Assembly (NCBI GenBank): GCA_014238905.1
Contig: JABAAE010000004.1
Coordinates: forward strand, 165,839 to 229,838
DNA from: Planctomycetota bacterium
Lineage (GTDB): Bacteria; Planctomycetota; Planctomycetia; Pirellulales; Pirellulaceae
DNA length: 64,000 nucleotides
Reading direction: 5' to 3'
The notes under the pieces were generated by a model. It saw only the letters and a list, made by a program, of their open reading frames with translations. It had not been told where the DNA came from and searched no databases. Shown one piece after another: positions 56,776 to 64,000 of the stretch; within the stretch, counting starts at the first letter, position 1, and each line of letters starts with the position of its first letter. The position numbers and the translations under genes are program-made.

Positions 56776-57478
56776 CTTGAGGAAGTGACGTCAAACTCCG
56801 GTTAATCACATCCAAATAGTACTTTAACCGTTTGTCACCATCGTCAAGATTGCCACCAAACGACCGCTTTTCGTCGAGATAAATAAGCGGAATCGGAACC
56901 TCGGTGACATCCAACCCGAAACAGGCCGCCTGGACCCAGAGTTCCAACGGCATCGCATACCCGGGCTCGGTCAATTTCATTTTCGCTAACGAATCCACCC
57001 GGTATGCTTTGAAACCACAAAAGGTATCTGTCAAATCAAATCCAAGTCTCTCGTTGAGCAACCCCGTGATCTTTCTATTAATTTTTAGTCGCTGCTCCGG
57101 GGGAAGGTTATCTCCTTCAAACTTTTTCAGATATCGGCTGCCGGAAACGATGTCGACACCAGAGGCGGAGCATGCTTCCACAAATTCAGGTATTCGTTGC
57201 GGTTCGTGTTGGCCGTCACAATCGATGGTCACAATAAAGTCATATTTCTCGGTGACAGCATATTCAAACGCCGTGATCAAGGCAGCTCCATAACCACGGT
57301 TACTCGAATGAGACTGCAAGAGTATATCGTCCCGTTGAGAGAGCATCCTCGAAGTGCCATCGGTAGAACCATCGTCAACAACCAGAACTTCCTTGCTGAA
57401 TTTCAGAACTTGGTCAAGGACCAAGTCGACAGATTTGACCTCGTTAAATACCGGCAAAGCCGTAAGTGTTCGACGCAT
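56726..57478 (-). CDS. Family 2 glycosyltransferase (DPM1-like)
   Basis: 250 residues, GT-A fold. ALPVFNEVKSVDLVLD and VVDDGSTDGT start the nucleotide-sugar domain, TIDCDGQHEP is the DxD-type metal site, and SRYLKKFEG, RLGFDLTDTFCGFKAY and VPLIY-type motifs follow the dolichol-phosphate-mannose synthase pattern. No membrane helix is seen. It probably adds a sugar to a lipid carrier. Its end overlaps the next gene by 50 bases, suggesting translational coupling. Confidence 0.87.
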   Translation of the reverse strand: MRRTLTALPVFNEVKSVDLVLDQVLKFSKEVLVVDDGSTDGTSRMLSQRDDILLQSHSSNRGYGAALITAFEYAVTEKYDFIVTIDCDGQHEPQRIPEFVEACSASGVDIVSGSRYLKKFEGDNLPPEQRLKINRKITGLLNERLGFDLTDTFCGFKAYRVDSLAKMKLTEPGYAMPLELWVQAACFGLDVTEVPIPLIYLDEKRSFGGNLDDGDKRLKYYLDVINRSLTSLPQGGVDLSSIDVSPCLFQ

Positions 57479-57715
57479 TGTAAATTTGAAAAATTGAATC
57501 CAATAAAAATTTCGAAAGCGGCAAAGACAGGGTTTCTGAATGCAGCGAAGCCTCCACTCATTCTAAGTAGACGATTCACATCGTCAACGCAAAAAGTCGA
57601 ATTGCCGCTTCAAGGGCATCCAATCGTCATCCCTTCACGATGCGACCAAAATGAACCAACCTGCCGTCAACCGAATTACTCTTTCAACTGTAACTCCGGC
57701 AGTTGCCAAGTAACA

Positions 57716-59224
57716 TCAATAGGATTTTCCAAATACAGCTCGTTTGGTACTCGGTTTGCCGGTAAATATGCAGGTACCCTGCTCTTCCGGTTCATCAAAC
57801 GGAATACAACGGATGGTGACTCGTAACTCGTCCAGTATTTTATCGAGGCTAGGATCCTCCGCCCAATGGCACATCGCAAATCCACCATGGATCTCAGGCT
57901 TTTGAGTGTTCTCAGCAGTAAAGTAGTCGCGAAACTCCGCCAGCGAATCAATCCGGACCGTGTTGTCCTCTCTCAACTTTAGGGCTTTTGCATACAACCC
58001 GGACTGAATCTGTTTGAGAAGAGATTCAATATTGGTAATAAGCTCCTGCCGCCCCATCGACTGGCTTTCCCCCGTATCCCGACGATTCATAAATACGTTA
58101 TCTCCGGCCATGTCCCGGGGACCAACTTCGAGACGAAGTGGCACCCCACGTTTCACATGATGCCATTTTTTCTCTCCGCCCCGCATGTCGCGATCATCTA
58201 GCAAAACACGAACAGGCTCTCCCATGAACGAACTTTCCGACAAATCCCTTTCGATGCCTCGACAATATTGCAGAATCGCTTCACGGTCTGAATCACCCTT
58301 GATAATCGGCATGATCACAACTTGGCGTGGCGCCAAGCGTGGTGGTAAAACGAGTCCATCATCATCGCTATGGGTCATGATGAGAGCACCGACCATTCTT
58401 GTTGAAAGCCCCCACGACGTCGTCCATGCGTGAACTTCCTTTCCCTCCGAGTCCTGAAATTTGATGTCTTGAGCTTTCGCAAAATTCTGCCCCAGAAAAT
58501 GAGACGTTCCCGACTGAAGAGCTTTTCGGTCCTGCATCATCGCCTCAATCGTCAGAGTAGATTCAGCTCCAGGAAACCGCTCACCCGCCGTCTTCTCTCC
58601 CTTGATGACCGGCATCGCCATCCAGTTTTCGGCGAAATCGGCATAGACATCCAGCATCAGTCGCGTTTCCTCAAGTGCCTCTTCCTTCGTCGCATGCGCG
58701 GTATGTCCCTCCTGCCAAAGGAATTCGGATGTGCGGAGAAACATCCTTGTCCGCATTTCCCAGCGGACGACGTTAGCCCATTGGTTGATTTTTAGAGGCA
58801 GATCCCGCCAGGATTGGACCCATCTGGCAAAACTGCTGCCAATAATGGTTTCACTGGTTGGACGAACGATTAACGGCTCTTCCAGTTTTCCAGCCGGCAC
58901 CAAGCCTCCATTGGGCCCTGGCTCCAGTCGGTGATGCGTCACCACCGCGCATTCCTTTGCAAATCCATCAACGTGTTCAGCTTCTTTTTCTAGAAAGCGA
59001 AGTGGAATTAAAAGTGGAAAGTACGCATTCTCATGCCCGGTTTTTTTGAACATCCGGTCAAGTGCGGCCTGCATGTTCTCCCATATCGCATATCCCCACG
59101 GTTTGATCACCATACACCCGCGAACATCGGACACTTCCGCCATATCGGCGGCTCGTATCACCTGTTGGTACCACTGCGGATAATCTTCGATTCGAGTGGG
59201 TTGTATCGCCGTTTTCTTGGCCAT
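57716..59224 (-). CDS. proS: Prolyl-tRNA synthetase, short (archaeal/eukaryotic-like) type
   Basis: 502 residues from the ATG at 59224 (a TTG at 59251 is the longest frame). Class II synthetase: YPQWYQQVIRAADMAE near the start, motif 2 region RWEMRTRMFLRTSEFLWQEGHTAH, motif 3 GLSTRMVGALIMTHSDDDGLVLPPRLAP, anticodon domain VVIMPIIKG onward and the C-terminal zinc-type end (FTGKPS, AVFGKSY). There is no insertion (editing) domain between motifs 2 and 3, so it is the ProS3/eukaryote-like kind and not the long bacterial kind. Confidence 0.95.
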   Translation of the reverse strand: MAKKTAIQPTRIEDYPQWYQQVIRAADMAEVSDVRGCMVIKPWGYAIWENMQAALDRMFKKTGHENAYFPLLIPLRFLEKEAEHVDGFAKECAVVTHHRLEPGPNGGLVPAGKLEEPLIVRPTSETIIGSSFARWVQSWRDLPLKINQWANVVRWEMRTRMFLRTSEFLWQEGHTAHATKEEALEETRLMLDVYADFAENWMAMPVIKGEKTAGERFPGAESTLTIEAMMQDRKALQSGTSHFLGQNFAKAQDIKFQDSEGKEVHAWTTSWGLSTRMVGALIMTHSDDDGLVLPPRLAPRQVVIMPIIKGDSDREAILQYCRGIERDLSESSFMGEPVRVLLDDRDMRGGEKKWHHVKRGVPLRLEVGPRDMAGDNVFMNRRDTGESQSMGRQELITNIESLLKQIQSGLYAKALKLREDNTVRIDSLAEFRDYFTAENTQKPEIHGGFAMCHWAEDPSLDKILDELRVTIRCIPFDEPEEQGTCIFTGKPSTKRAVFGKSY

Positions 59225-59508
59225 AAAAAATCCAATCAGGTCATAAATCAATGAGGGAAATACGGATTTCTTCTGAAACCGAAAATCTCATTTCGGAATC
59301 TACTCTGGGTCTTCTTGACGAAACCATGCCGAGCAACGCGGCATTTTATGGCAAGAACACGAAGTTGAGCAATAAGTAAGGTGCGAAACTTTTGCAAATC
59401 AGCGGACGGCTGTCTTGGCCAGGATAAGACAAGTCGGTTCATCCATCGGAGGCTGGATTGGCCGTTTCGTTCGATTTTGCGTCATTCCAATTTTGTGTGT
59501 CGTAATCT

Positions 59509-60162
59509 CTACGAAGAACCAAATCGTTGTTCCAACCAGGGGTCACCGAGATTGTGGTAGCCACCTCGCTCCCAGTAGCCCGGCTGATCGGACTGCGACA
59601 ATTCGATTCCTGTGATCCATTTGGCACTTTTCCAAGCATAAAGCTTTGGCACCATGCCGCGTACTGGACCGCCGTGGTCGGCATCGATCGGTTCACCATC
59701 GTGCCTATCGGCCAACAGGGCATCTTCCGACAGAAACTCGTCCAACGGAAGATTGGTTGACCAGCCATTATCATAAGCATGCAAAATCACGTAACGGGCC
59801 TTCGGCAAAATCCCAACCTGCTCAAGCAAGTACCTCGTCGCGACCCCCTCCCAGATATTCCCCAGCCTCGACCATTTGGTCACGCAATGAAAATCGGAAA
59901 AAACTCTCACCCTTGGCAATTTATTGAATTCTTCAAGATTAAACGTCCTTTCGTTTTCAACGAGACCGAAAACCCTCAACTGCCATTTTTGGGCATCAAA
60001 CCGGGGAGTACCAAAAGCATCCAAAACGGGCCATTTTCGAGTCCGCGACTGCCCAGGCGGTATCCGCATTGCCCGCCGTGTATCGGAGCTGATGATCAAG
60101 TTCGAGTCGTCAAAATCCGCTGGTGATTGCGGCTCGCCATCTTGGTACTTGGGGTCATCCAT
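59509..60162 (-). CDS. Sulfite-oxidase-like molybdopterin oxidoreductase
   Basis: 217 residues. Contains the molybdopterin domain with Cys93 in SDFHCVTKWSRLGNIWEGV as Mo ligand, typical of YuiH/sulfite-oxidase-type proteins, then VILHAYDNGWSTNLPLDEFL and LLADRHDGEPIDADHGGPVRGMVPKLYAWKSAKW at the end. No signal peptide, so cytoplasmic unless exported by another route. Its ATG follows the TGA of the methyltransferase immediately, so the two are translated together. Confidence 0.9.
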   Translation of the reverse strand: MDDPKYQDGEPQSPADFDDSNLIISSDTRRAMRIPPGQSRTRKWPVLDAFGTPRFDAQKWQLRVFGLVENERTFNLEEFNKLPRVRVFSDFHCVTKWSRLGNIWEGVATRYLLEQVGILPKARYVILHAYDNGWSTNLPLDEFLSEDALLADRHDGEPIDADHGGPVRGMVPKLYAWKSAKWITGIELSQSDQPGYWERGGYHNLGDPWLEQRFGSS

Positions 60163-60969
60163 TCAATCTTCTCCTCCATCCGCCCCGGTTTCGGGCAATC
60201 CATCAGCAATCGAAATACTTGGAACAACCATACCCTCAGCTTTTTTTGTTCCGACGAACAGATAATAGGGCATTCTCAGCAATGGCATGTATGGGATTTT
60301 ACACTTTCGTTCTTCGTACCTGTTGGGCTCAAAATAGTGGTGCAAAAATGGGACATGATCGGGAGATGGAAAGACATTATCGCCGGCAAACCAAACGGGC
60401 CAAAATGAGCGTGTAAACCACGAATGTCGAGCCCGACCGTCTGCGGGATATTTTCGTGACACAAAAAAATCGACAACCGCGATTTTGCCACCTGGTTTTA
60501 GAATGCGAACAGCATTTTCCATCGCCGCAAACCAATCCGGGATCATCGTGAGGGAATAGGAAAAAGTGACAATGTCAGCAAACCCTTCCTCGGGTTTAAA
60601 TTTTGTGGCATCCGCTTCAATCGGCTTAACGTTGCTCCAGCCTTTTTCATCAAACCGTTTTTGGGCTACTTCCAGCAGCGAAGAAGCCAAATCCACGACG
60701 TAGATTTTTTTGAAGTCCTTAACCCGGTCATCCAACAATGCTACATTCGATCCCGTTCCGCCTCCCATATCGACCCAGACACCGCCATCGTCGGCAGGGT
60801 GCACTGACTCGAGGAGATCTTCGCGACCTTTCAGCAGGCGTTTACGAAAATCATCGTAAGCATCAGCCTGGCCACCGTAGAAATTCTCCATCCGCTCCGC
60901 ATGGCTTTTGCCCCGCACCGGCTTCAAAGCCAAGTGATAAAGGACTTTCATATCAGAAAATAAGCCCAT
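60163..60969 (-). CDS. btaB: SAM-dependent methyltransferase, BtaB-like
   Basis: 268 residues. Class I methyltransferase: motif I VDMGGGTGSN at 66-75, acid strand VVDLASSLLEVA, and LKPGGKIAVVDFF. Combined with the BtaA-like gene 89 bases upstream on the same strand, the layout matches betaine lipid (DGTS) synthesis, in which BtaA makes diacylglyceryl-homoserine and BtaB adds three methyl groups. The N-terminal segment YHLALKPVRGKSHAERMENFYGGQADAYDDFR is characteristic. The symbol rests on the neighbourhood as well as on sequence. Confidence 0.82.
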   Translation of the reverse strand: MGLFSDMKVLYHLALKPVRGKSHAERMENFYGGQADAYDDFRKRLLKGREDLLESVHPADDGGVWVDMGGGTGSNVALLDDRVKDFKKIYVVDLASSLLEVAQKRFDEKGWSNVKPIEADATKFKPEEGFADIVTFSYSLTMIPDWFAAMENAVRILKPGGKIAVVDFFVSRKYPADGRARHSWFTRSFWPVWFAGDNVFPSPDHVPFLHHYFEPNRYEERKCKIPYMPLLRMPYYLFVGTKKAEGMVVPSISIADGLPETGADGGED

Positions 60970-61058
60970 GGATTTCTCTTCACCCTTTTAAGGATCCTGT
61001 TTGCCTTTGAAGCCGTCATCCCAGCGGAAACTGATGGAGTTACATTGCCGGCTGTTCA

Positions 61059-62243
61059 TCAAGCATGCAAATCGGCAATATAAAAACTTGCATAGGTATG
61101 CACCCGGTCTTTTTGATGCAACTCGGCTGCGAGGTCCTTTCGGTAGCTCAACGAATCATTAATCGGTTGAAGGGTACCATTTTTTGTTACTTTTACATCA
61201 TTGATAAAATTGGTTTCCATACCACCACTGCGCCAAATCACGCGAGATTTTGGAGTGGATTTGTCAAAAATCGCCTGCCACTCAAATTCTAATTCATTAA
61301 AAAACTTGTCACTGAGCCAATCCATATGATCCAAAAGGACAAAACGCGAAATTTGCCCATCGTGTTTCTCCAAGAATCCTTTTACAGAATCTGTATGACA
61401 GGACACCCGATCCGCCAAACCGTTTTTTAGATTTTCAAAGTTCTCCGGCTTGAGATACTCAGGACAACAATCCGCGGTGTATTTCCCGGTCAGATAAACT
61501 CGCCAGAAATAATTGTCATGGATGGGGATTTTTGCGAATACGTTATCGATGCAATCTTCAACGAATTTTACGATGCCACCCTCGTACTGGGTGTCAATCT
61601 GCTTTCGCTGGGCCTTGGGAACACCAAGCATCGACATCGTCGTGTCTCGACCCATTGCAAATTTGATGGTGCCTTTCCAGAACTTGTTTTTCAAGTCGAC
61701 GGTCCAAATCCGCTCTTGTTCCTCAACGGATTTGGCTTCCAGCAACTGGTTCACCTTGTCCCTGATCTTGGCAATTCTATCAATATAAAAATTGATACCT
61801 CTGGCAAAGGCGCCGCTGGTTCCCCGGAAATAAAAAGAGCAGCGACTGTCAAAGAAACGGATTTTTTTATCCCAGAATCGCTGGGACCAGTCGCAAATCG
61901 AGTCGCGAAGTTTCTCCTCATAGATTTTTCTGGCACCAACAATTCTGCCTTCACCAAACATCTTGAAGAAATCTTCAAACTCCAAATGCTTAATGGCGGC
62001 AAGCTTCAATTCCAGAAGAGCATTTTGCCGCGGGTTCATATCGACGGCATAAACATGGTTGGGACTATTCAGGGCATAGTCCAGTGCGTTACACCCGGCA
62101 GAGGTGATCACCAAAACATTCTCGTCGGGGCCAATTTCAAGCGCTACCCTGTCCAGGCGAGGATCCTCCCAGCAGGTGTTGTACACCAAATTGTTTTGAT
62201 GAACAGTTTTGAAAACGCGTTGACTAATCCAATCAAAAACCAT
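61059..62243 (-). CDS. btaA: SAM:diacylglycerol 3-amino-3-carboxypropyl transferase (BtaA, DUF3419)
   Basis: 394 residues. DUF3419/BtaA signatures: [29 protein letters not shown] and [21 protein letters not shown] give the SAM-binding Rossmann part; the C-terminal region contains [12 protein letters not shown] and VIWRSGG. BtaA transfers the aminocarboxypropyl group of SAM to diacylglycerol to form the head group of DGTS. It starts a three-gene unit with the methyltransferase and the molybdopterin protein. It could supply phosphate-free membrane lipid when phosphate is low, as in other bacteria. Confidence 0.87.
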   Translation of the reverse strand: MVFDWISQRVFKTVHQNNLVYNTCWEDPRLDRVALEIGPDENVLVITSAGCNALDYALNSPNHVYAVDMNPRQNALLELKLAAIKHLEFEDFFKMFGEGRIVGARKIYEEKLRDSICDWSQRFWDKKIRFFDSRCSFYFRGTSGAFARGINFYIDRIAKIRDKVNQLLEAKSVEEQERIWTVDLKNKFWKGTIKFAMGRDTTMSMLGVPKAQRKQIDTQYEGGIVKFVEDCIDNVFAKIPIHDNYFWRVYLTGKYTADCCPEYLKPENFENLKNGLADRVSCHTDSVKGFLEKHDGQISRFVLLDHMDWLSDKFFNELEFEWQAIFDKSTPKSRVIWRSGGMETNFINDVKVTKNGTLQPINDSLSYRKDLAAELHQKDRVHTYASFYIADLHA

Positions 62244-63027
62244 GGAGCTGTAATAAACTGAACTTAAAAAAATTGGTTAGGGAAAAACAGCAAAAATTAC
62301 TGGCTGAACGACCTTTTCAATCGCAAAAATCCAAGCCCTCAATCAAATTCGAAGATGAATTGATTGCAGTCAGAAGAACTCTTTGAAAGAAAGACCTCAT
62401 TCCAGAATGCCTCCACTCACTATGGGCCGACCATCGCTTCCACTGCAGGACTGAATCAACACTGCGAGACTGAATCAACACTGCGAGACTGAATTACCAC
62501 TGTGAATTAAAATCGGATCCTTTAATTTCCACCGATATTTTACAACGATCGCCGCTGTTTCGAAAGGACTCAAACCCCTCTCCTGAGTCCAGAAGTCCAA
62601 CAGAAGCATTATCACACGCTGCGACCGTCAAACCCTGAAATGTAGGCCATATTCAGTAATTCCTGCATGAACAGCCTCTTTTGCTCAACTGAAAAAACAG
62701 GCATGGAGTTGGCTGGGACTGGCTGCCAACAAAAGGCTCCAAGGCCGCCCACATAGTTGAATGACCCTGATACTATCATCAATCCGGAGGCCCCAAGGCA
62801 ATCCAATATCTCGTAGATTTTCTGGCTTGGACAAGCCTCTCACACCGCCAGACAACCGGCCGGCTTCCATCCTGGCCGGCTAACCGCCATGCCAAACGGG
62901 CTTTCTTTCGGCCTCCAGCGGAGATAACGCAAATAGCCTCCCGGCAAGGCCCCGCTCTGAACGCCAGAGGGAGGATTTACCGGTCACCCGACTTTCCCAA
63001 TCACCTCAAAACAAGGCAGGCCGTCCA
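62244..63027. other. Long spacer with a 19-base tandem repeat
   Basis: About 780 bases upstream of btaA and downstream of the last secreted gene. No gene seen; besides the tandem repeat there is a GCCGGC palindrome pair near 62865-62885. Confidence 0.5.
62441..62507. repeat. 19-base tandem repeat, 3.5 copies
   Basis: Units cactgcaggactgaatcaa (62441-62459), a near copy at 62460-62478, a third at 62479-62497 and a partial fourth to 62507. Variation of one to three bases between units shows some age. Confidence 0.85.
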
Positions 63028-63636
63028 TTAACGGGCAAAGGATTGGTAAAAATAGAAAGACTGTCCACGGTTGATGGGATACACCGATGGTGAGAAAAAG
63101 CCGTTGTAATAAGCCGAATAGGTAGGCACATGGCCATTGGGAATGACGTTAGGCCGCGCCGAGTCCACCCCAAACCACTTTTTCGCTTCGATCCGCATTC
63201 GTCGTGCCCTAGCTCGCTCCTTGGCAATTTCAAACCGGTAATCGCTAACCTGCGTCGAAAAGTTGTTTTCGCTCCGGTATTTTGTCTTGTCCTCACGCAA
63301 AACAACCACTCCATCCCCAATTTGATTTTTCACCGATGGGCTCGGTAATTTGGATGCCGAACCACCACGAGGCTCAGAAAAGGGAGTAGGATTCGGAGCT
63401 GCCGGTACCGATTTGGGGAGCCCGATAATGGTAATAGGCGGTTTGTCAGCCGCTGGCTCAATGACAGGTGCCGGAAGAACCTCCTCATTTCCTTGATTGT
63501 CCTCCAGTCTGGTCGGCTTGATTTCGGAACTCTTGATCGGTTCACCGGTGACCTGGGGCTTGATCAACGGATCCTGCCCAAAAGAAAAACCCACCAGAGC
63601 AACTGACACCATCCAACAAAATAGGTTCCGAATCAT
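63028..63636 (-). CDS. Secreted protein of unknown function
   Basis: 202 residues from the ATG at 63636, which has GAGGCGGG upstream; the frame is open to a TTG at 63657. Signal peptide 1-20 (CWMVSVALVGFSFG-QD). A Pro/Glu-rich middle (about 30-105) is followed by a basic helical stretch (RFEIAKERARARRMRIEAKKWFG) and a Tyr/Phe/Asn-rich C-terminus (YSAYYNGFF, FYFYQSF). I do not recognise the family. Confidence 0.7.
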   Translation of the reverse strand: MIRNLFCWMVSVALVGFSFGQDPLIKPQVTGEPIKSSEIKPTRLEDNQGNEEVLPAPVIEPAADKPPITIIGLPKSVPAAPNPTPFSEPRGGSASKLPSPSVKNQIGDGVVVLREDKTKYRSENNFSTQVSDYRFEIAKERARARRMRIEAKKWFGVDSARPNVIPNGHVPTYSAYYNGFFSPSVYPINRGQSFYFYQSFAR

Positions 63637-64000
63637 ATTCCCGCCTCGGTAAAACAAGTCCCGTCTGATTCATCAAAAAGAATCAAGAGAGGTTAAATTG
63701 ACGTTTGCCCTGATTGCTCCTGCTCAGTCGCGGCGCCTACTCTCATCCCTGCTAAAGGCAAGCGACATCGTACAAGACCTTCATGCAGTTTATCGGTGAA
63801 AGGCAAATCAAAGATGAACAGGCCTGTCTCAACCGGAAAATTCAAAACCTCTTTGATAAACTTTTCCGATTGGCGAAGGAGTATCACGACCATTTACCTT
63901 CGCTGACGGTCACTTGGCTGATTTGTCCTTTTCCCTGTCCCGGCAAGCAGAGCGGATTCTACGGTCAGCCTAAAGCCCAAAACCATTGCCATCTCCAAGA
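63637..64000. other. Right-edge segment, no gene assigned
   Basis: About 360 bases. All minus-strand frames meet stops close to the edge, and no plus-strand frame looks coding. A gene may start beyond the window. Confidence 0.4.

Noticed and set aside
63693..63893. 66-codon minus-strand frame at the right edge
   Set aside because: A stop lies directly upstream of its ATG and no family is recognisable; kept as unassigned spacer.
1..64000. CRISPR arrays, insertion sequences, rRNA and tRNA genes
   Set aside because: None seen: no regularly spaced repeats, no transposase-like protein, and no cloverleaf or rRNA block recognised by eye.

Overview
The window looks like a chromosomal segment of a planctomycete (Planctomycetota, Pirellulales-like): moderate GC, scattered single genes and short operons with long spacers, many secreted proteins with families typical of that phylum (a DUF1080 protein, Asp-box/VPS10-type repeat protein, small c-type cytochromes with one CxxCH, squalene-cyclase-like alpha/alpha toroids, ExbB/ExbD sets, a Tat-exported Gfo/Idh/MocA oxidoreductase, a CehA-type PHP protein). 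No rRNA, tRNA, CRISPR array, transposase, integrase or phage gene was seen. The genus cannot be fixed from sequence reading alone.

Layout. 1-3.3 kb: an HtrA-type protease cut by the left edge (minus), recA with a long basic N-terminal extension (minus), and a small lysine-rich cytochrome with a strong terminator. 3.7-11.6 kb: an SDR that has lost its catalytic residues, a giant LptD-like outer-membrane protein, asparagine synthetase, ApbE flavin transferase and a small membrane protein. 12-20 kb: a secreted cytochrome, a glucose/sorbosone dehydrogenase-like protein, acetolactate synthase, an STAS antagonist plus RsbW-like kinase pair, and a sugar-nucleotide epimerase. 20.5-29.8 kb: a four-gene same-strand cluster encoding a secreted 1150-residue TPR protein, an ExbB/TolQ channel, an ExbD/TolR partner, and a 1393-residue protein with a TolA/TonB-like membrane anchor (S-x3-H motif), a very long disordered linker and a C-terminal alpha/alpha toroid. 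29.9-38 kb: uppP, leuC without leuD, DUF1080, a single-domain response regulator, two SDRs, aroA. 38-47 kb: a leucine-rich-repeat lipoprotein, an Asp-box repeat protein, a PSP1 protein with a Cys-rich tail, bioB, rhaB, an atypical radical SAM protein and queE. 47-55 kb: a Tat oxidoreductase, a YhdT-like/sodium-solute symporter pair, a heme-motif toroid, a PHP metallohydrolase. 55-64 kb: a BshC-like protein of unknown role, a GT2 glycosyltransferase, proS, and a three-gene set btaA-btaB-molybdopterin oxidoreductase that suggests betaine-lipid synthesis; the window closes with a secreted protein of unknown function.

The strongest candidate for an undescribed system is the 20.5-29.8 kb cluster, which reads as a proton-motive-force-driven Tol/Ton-like machine whose transducer ends in a terpene-cyclase-fold domain instead of a TonB/TolA C-terminal domain. 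A second lead is the radical SAM protein at 45.6 kb, whose cluster cysteines are spaced CX13CX2C, next to a QueE with CX14CX2C. All calls rest on reading sequence by eye; no database search was run.
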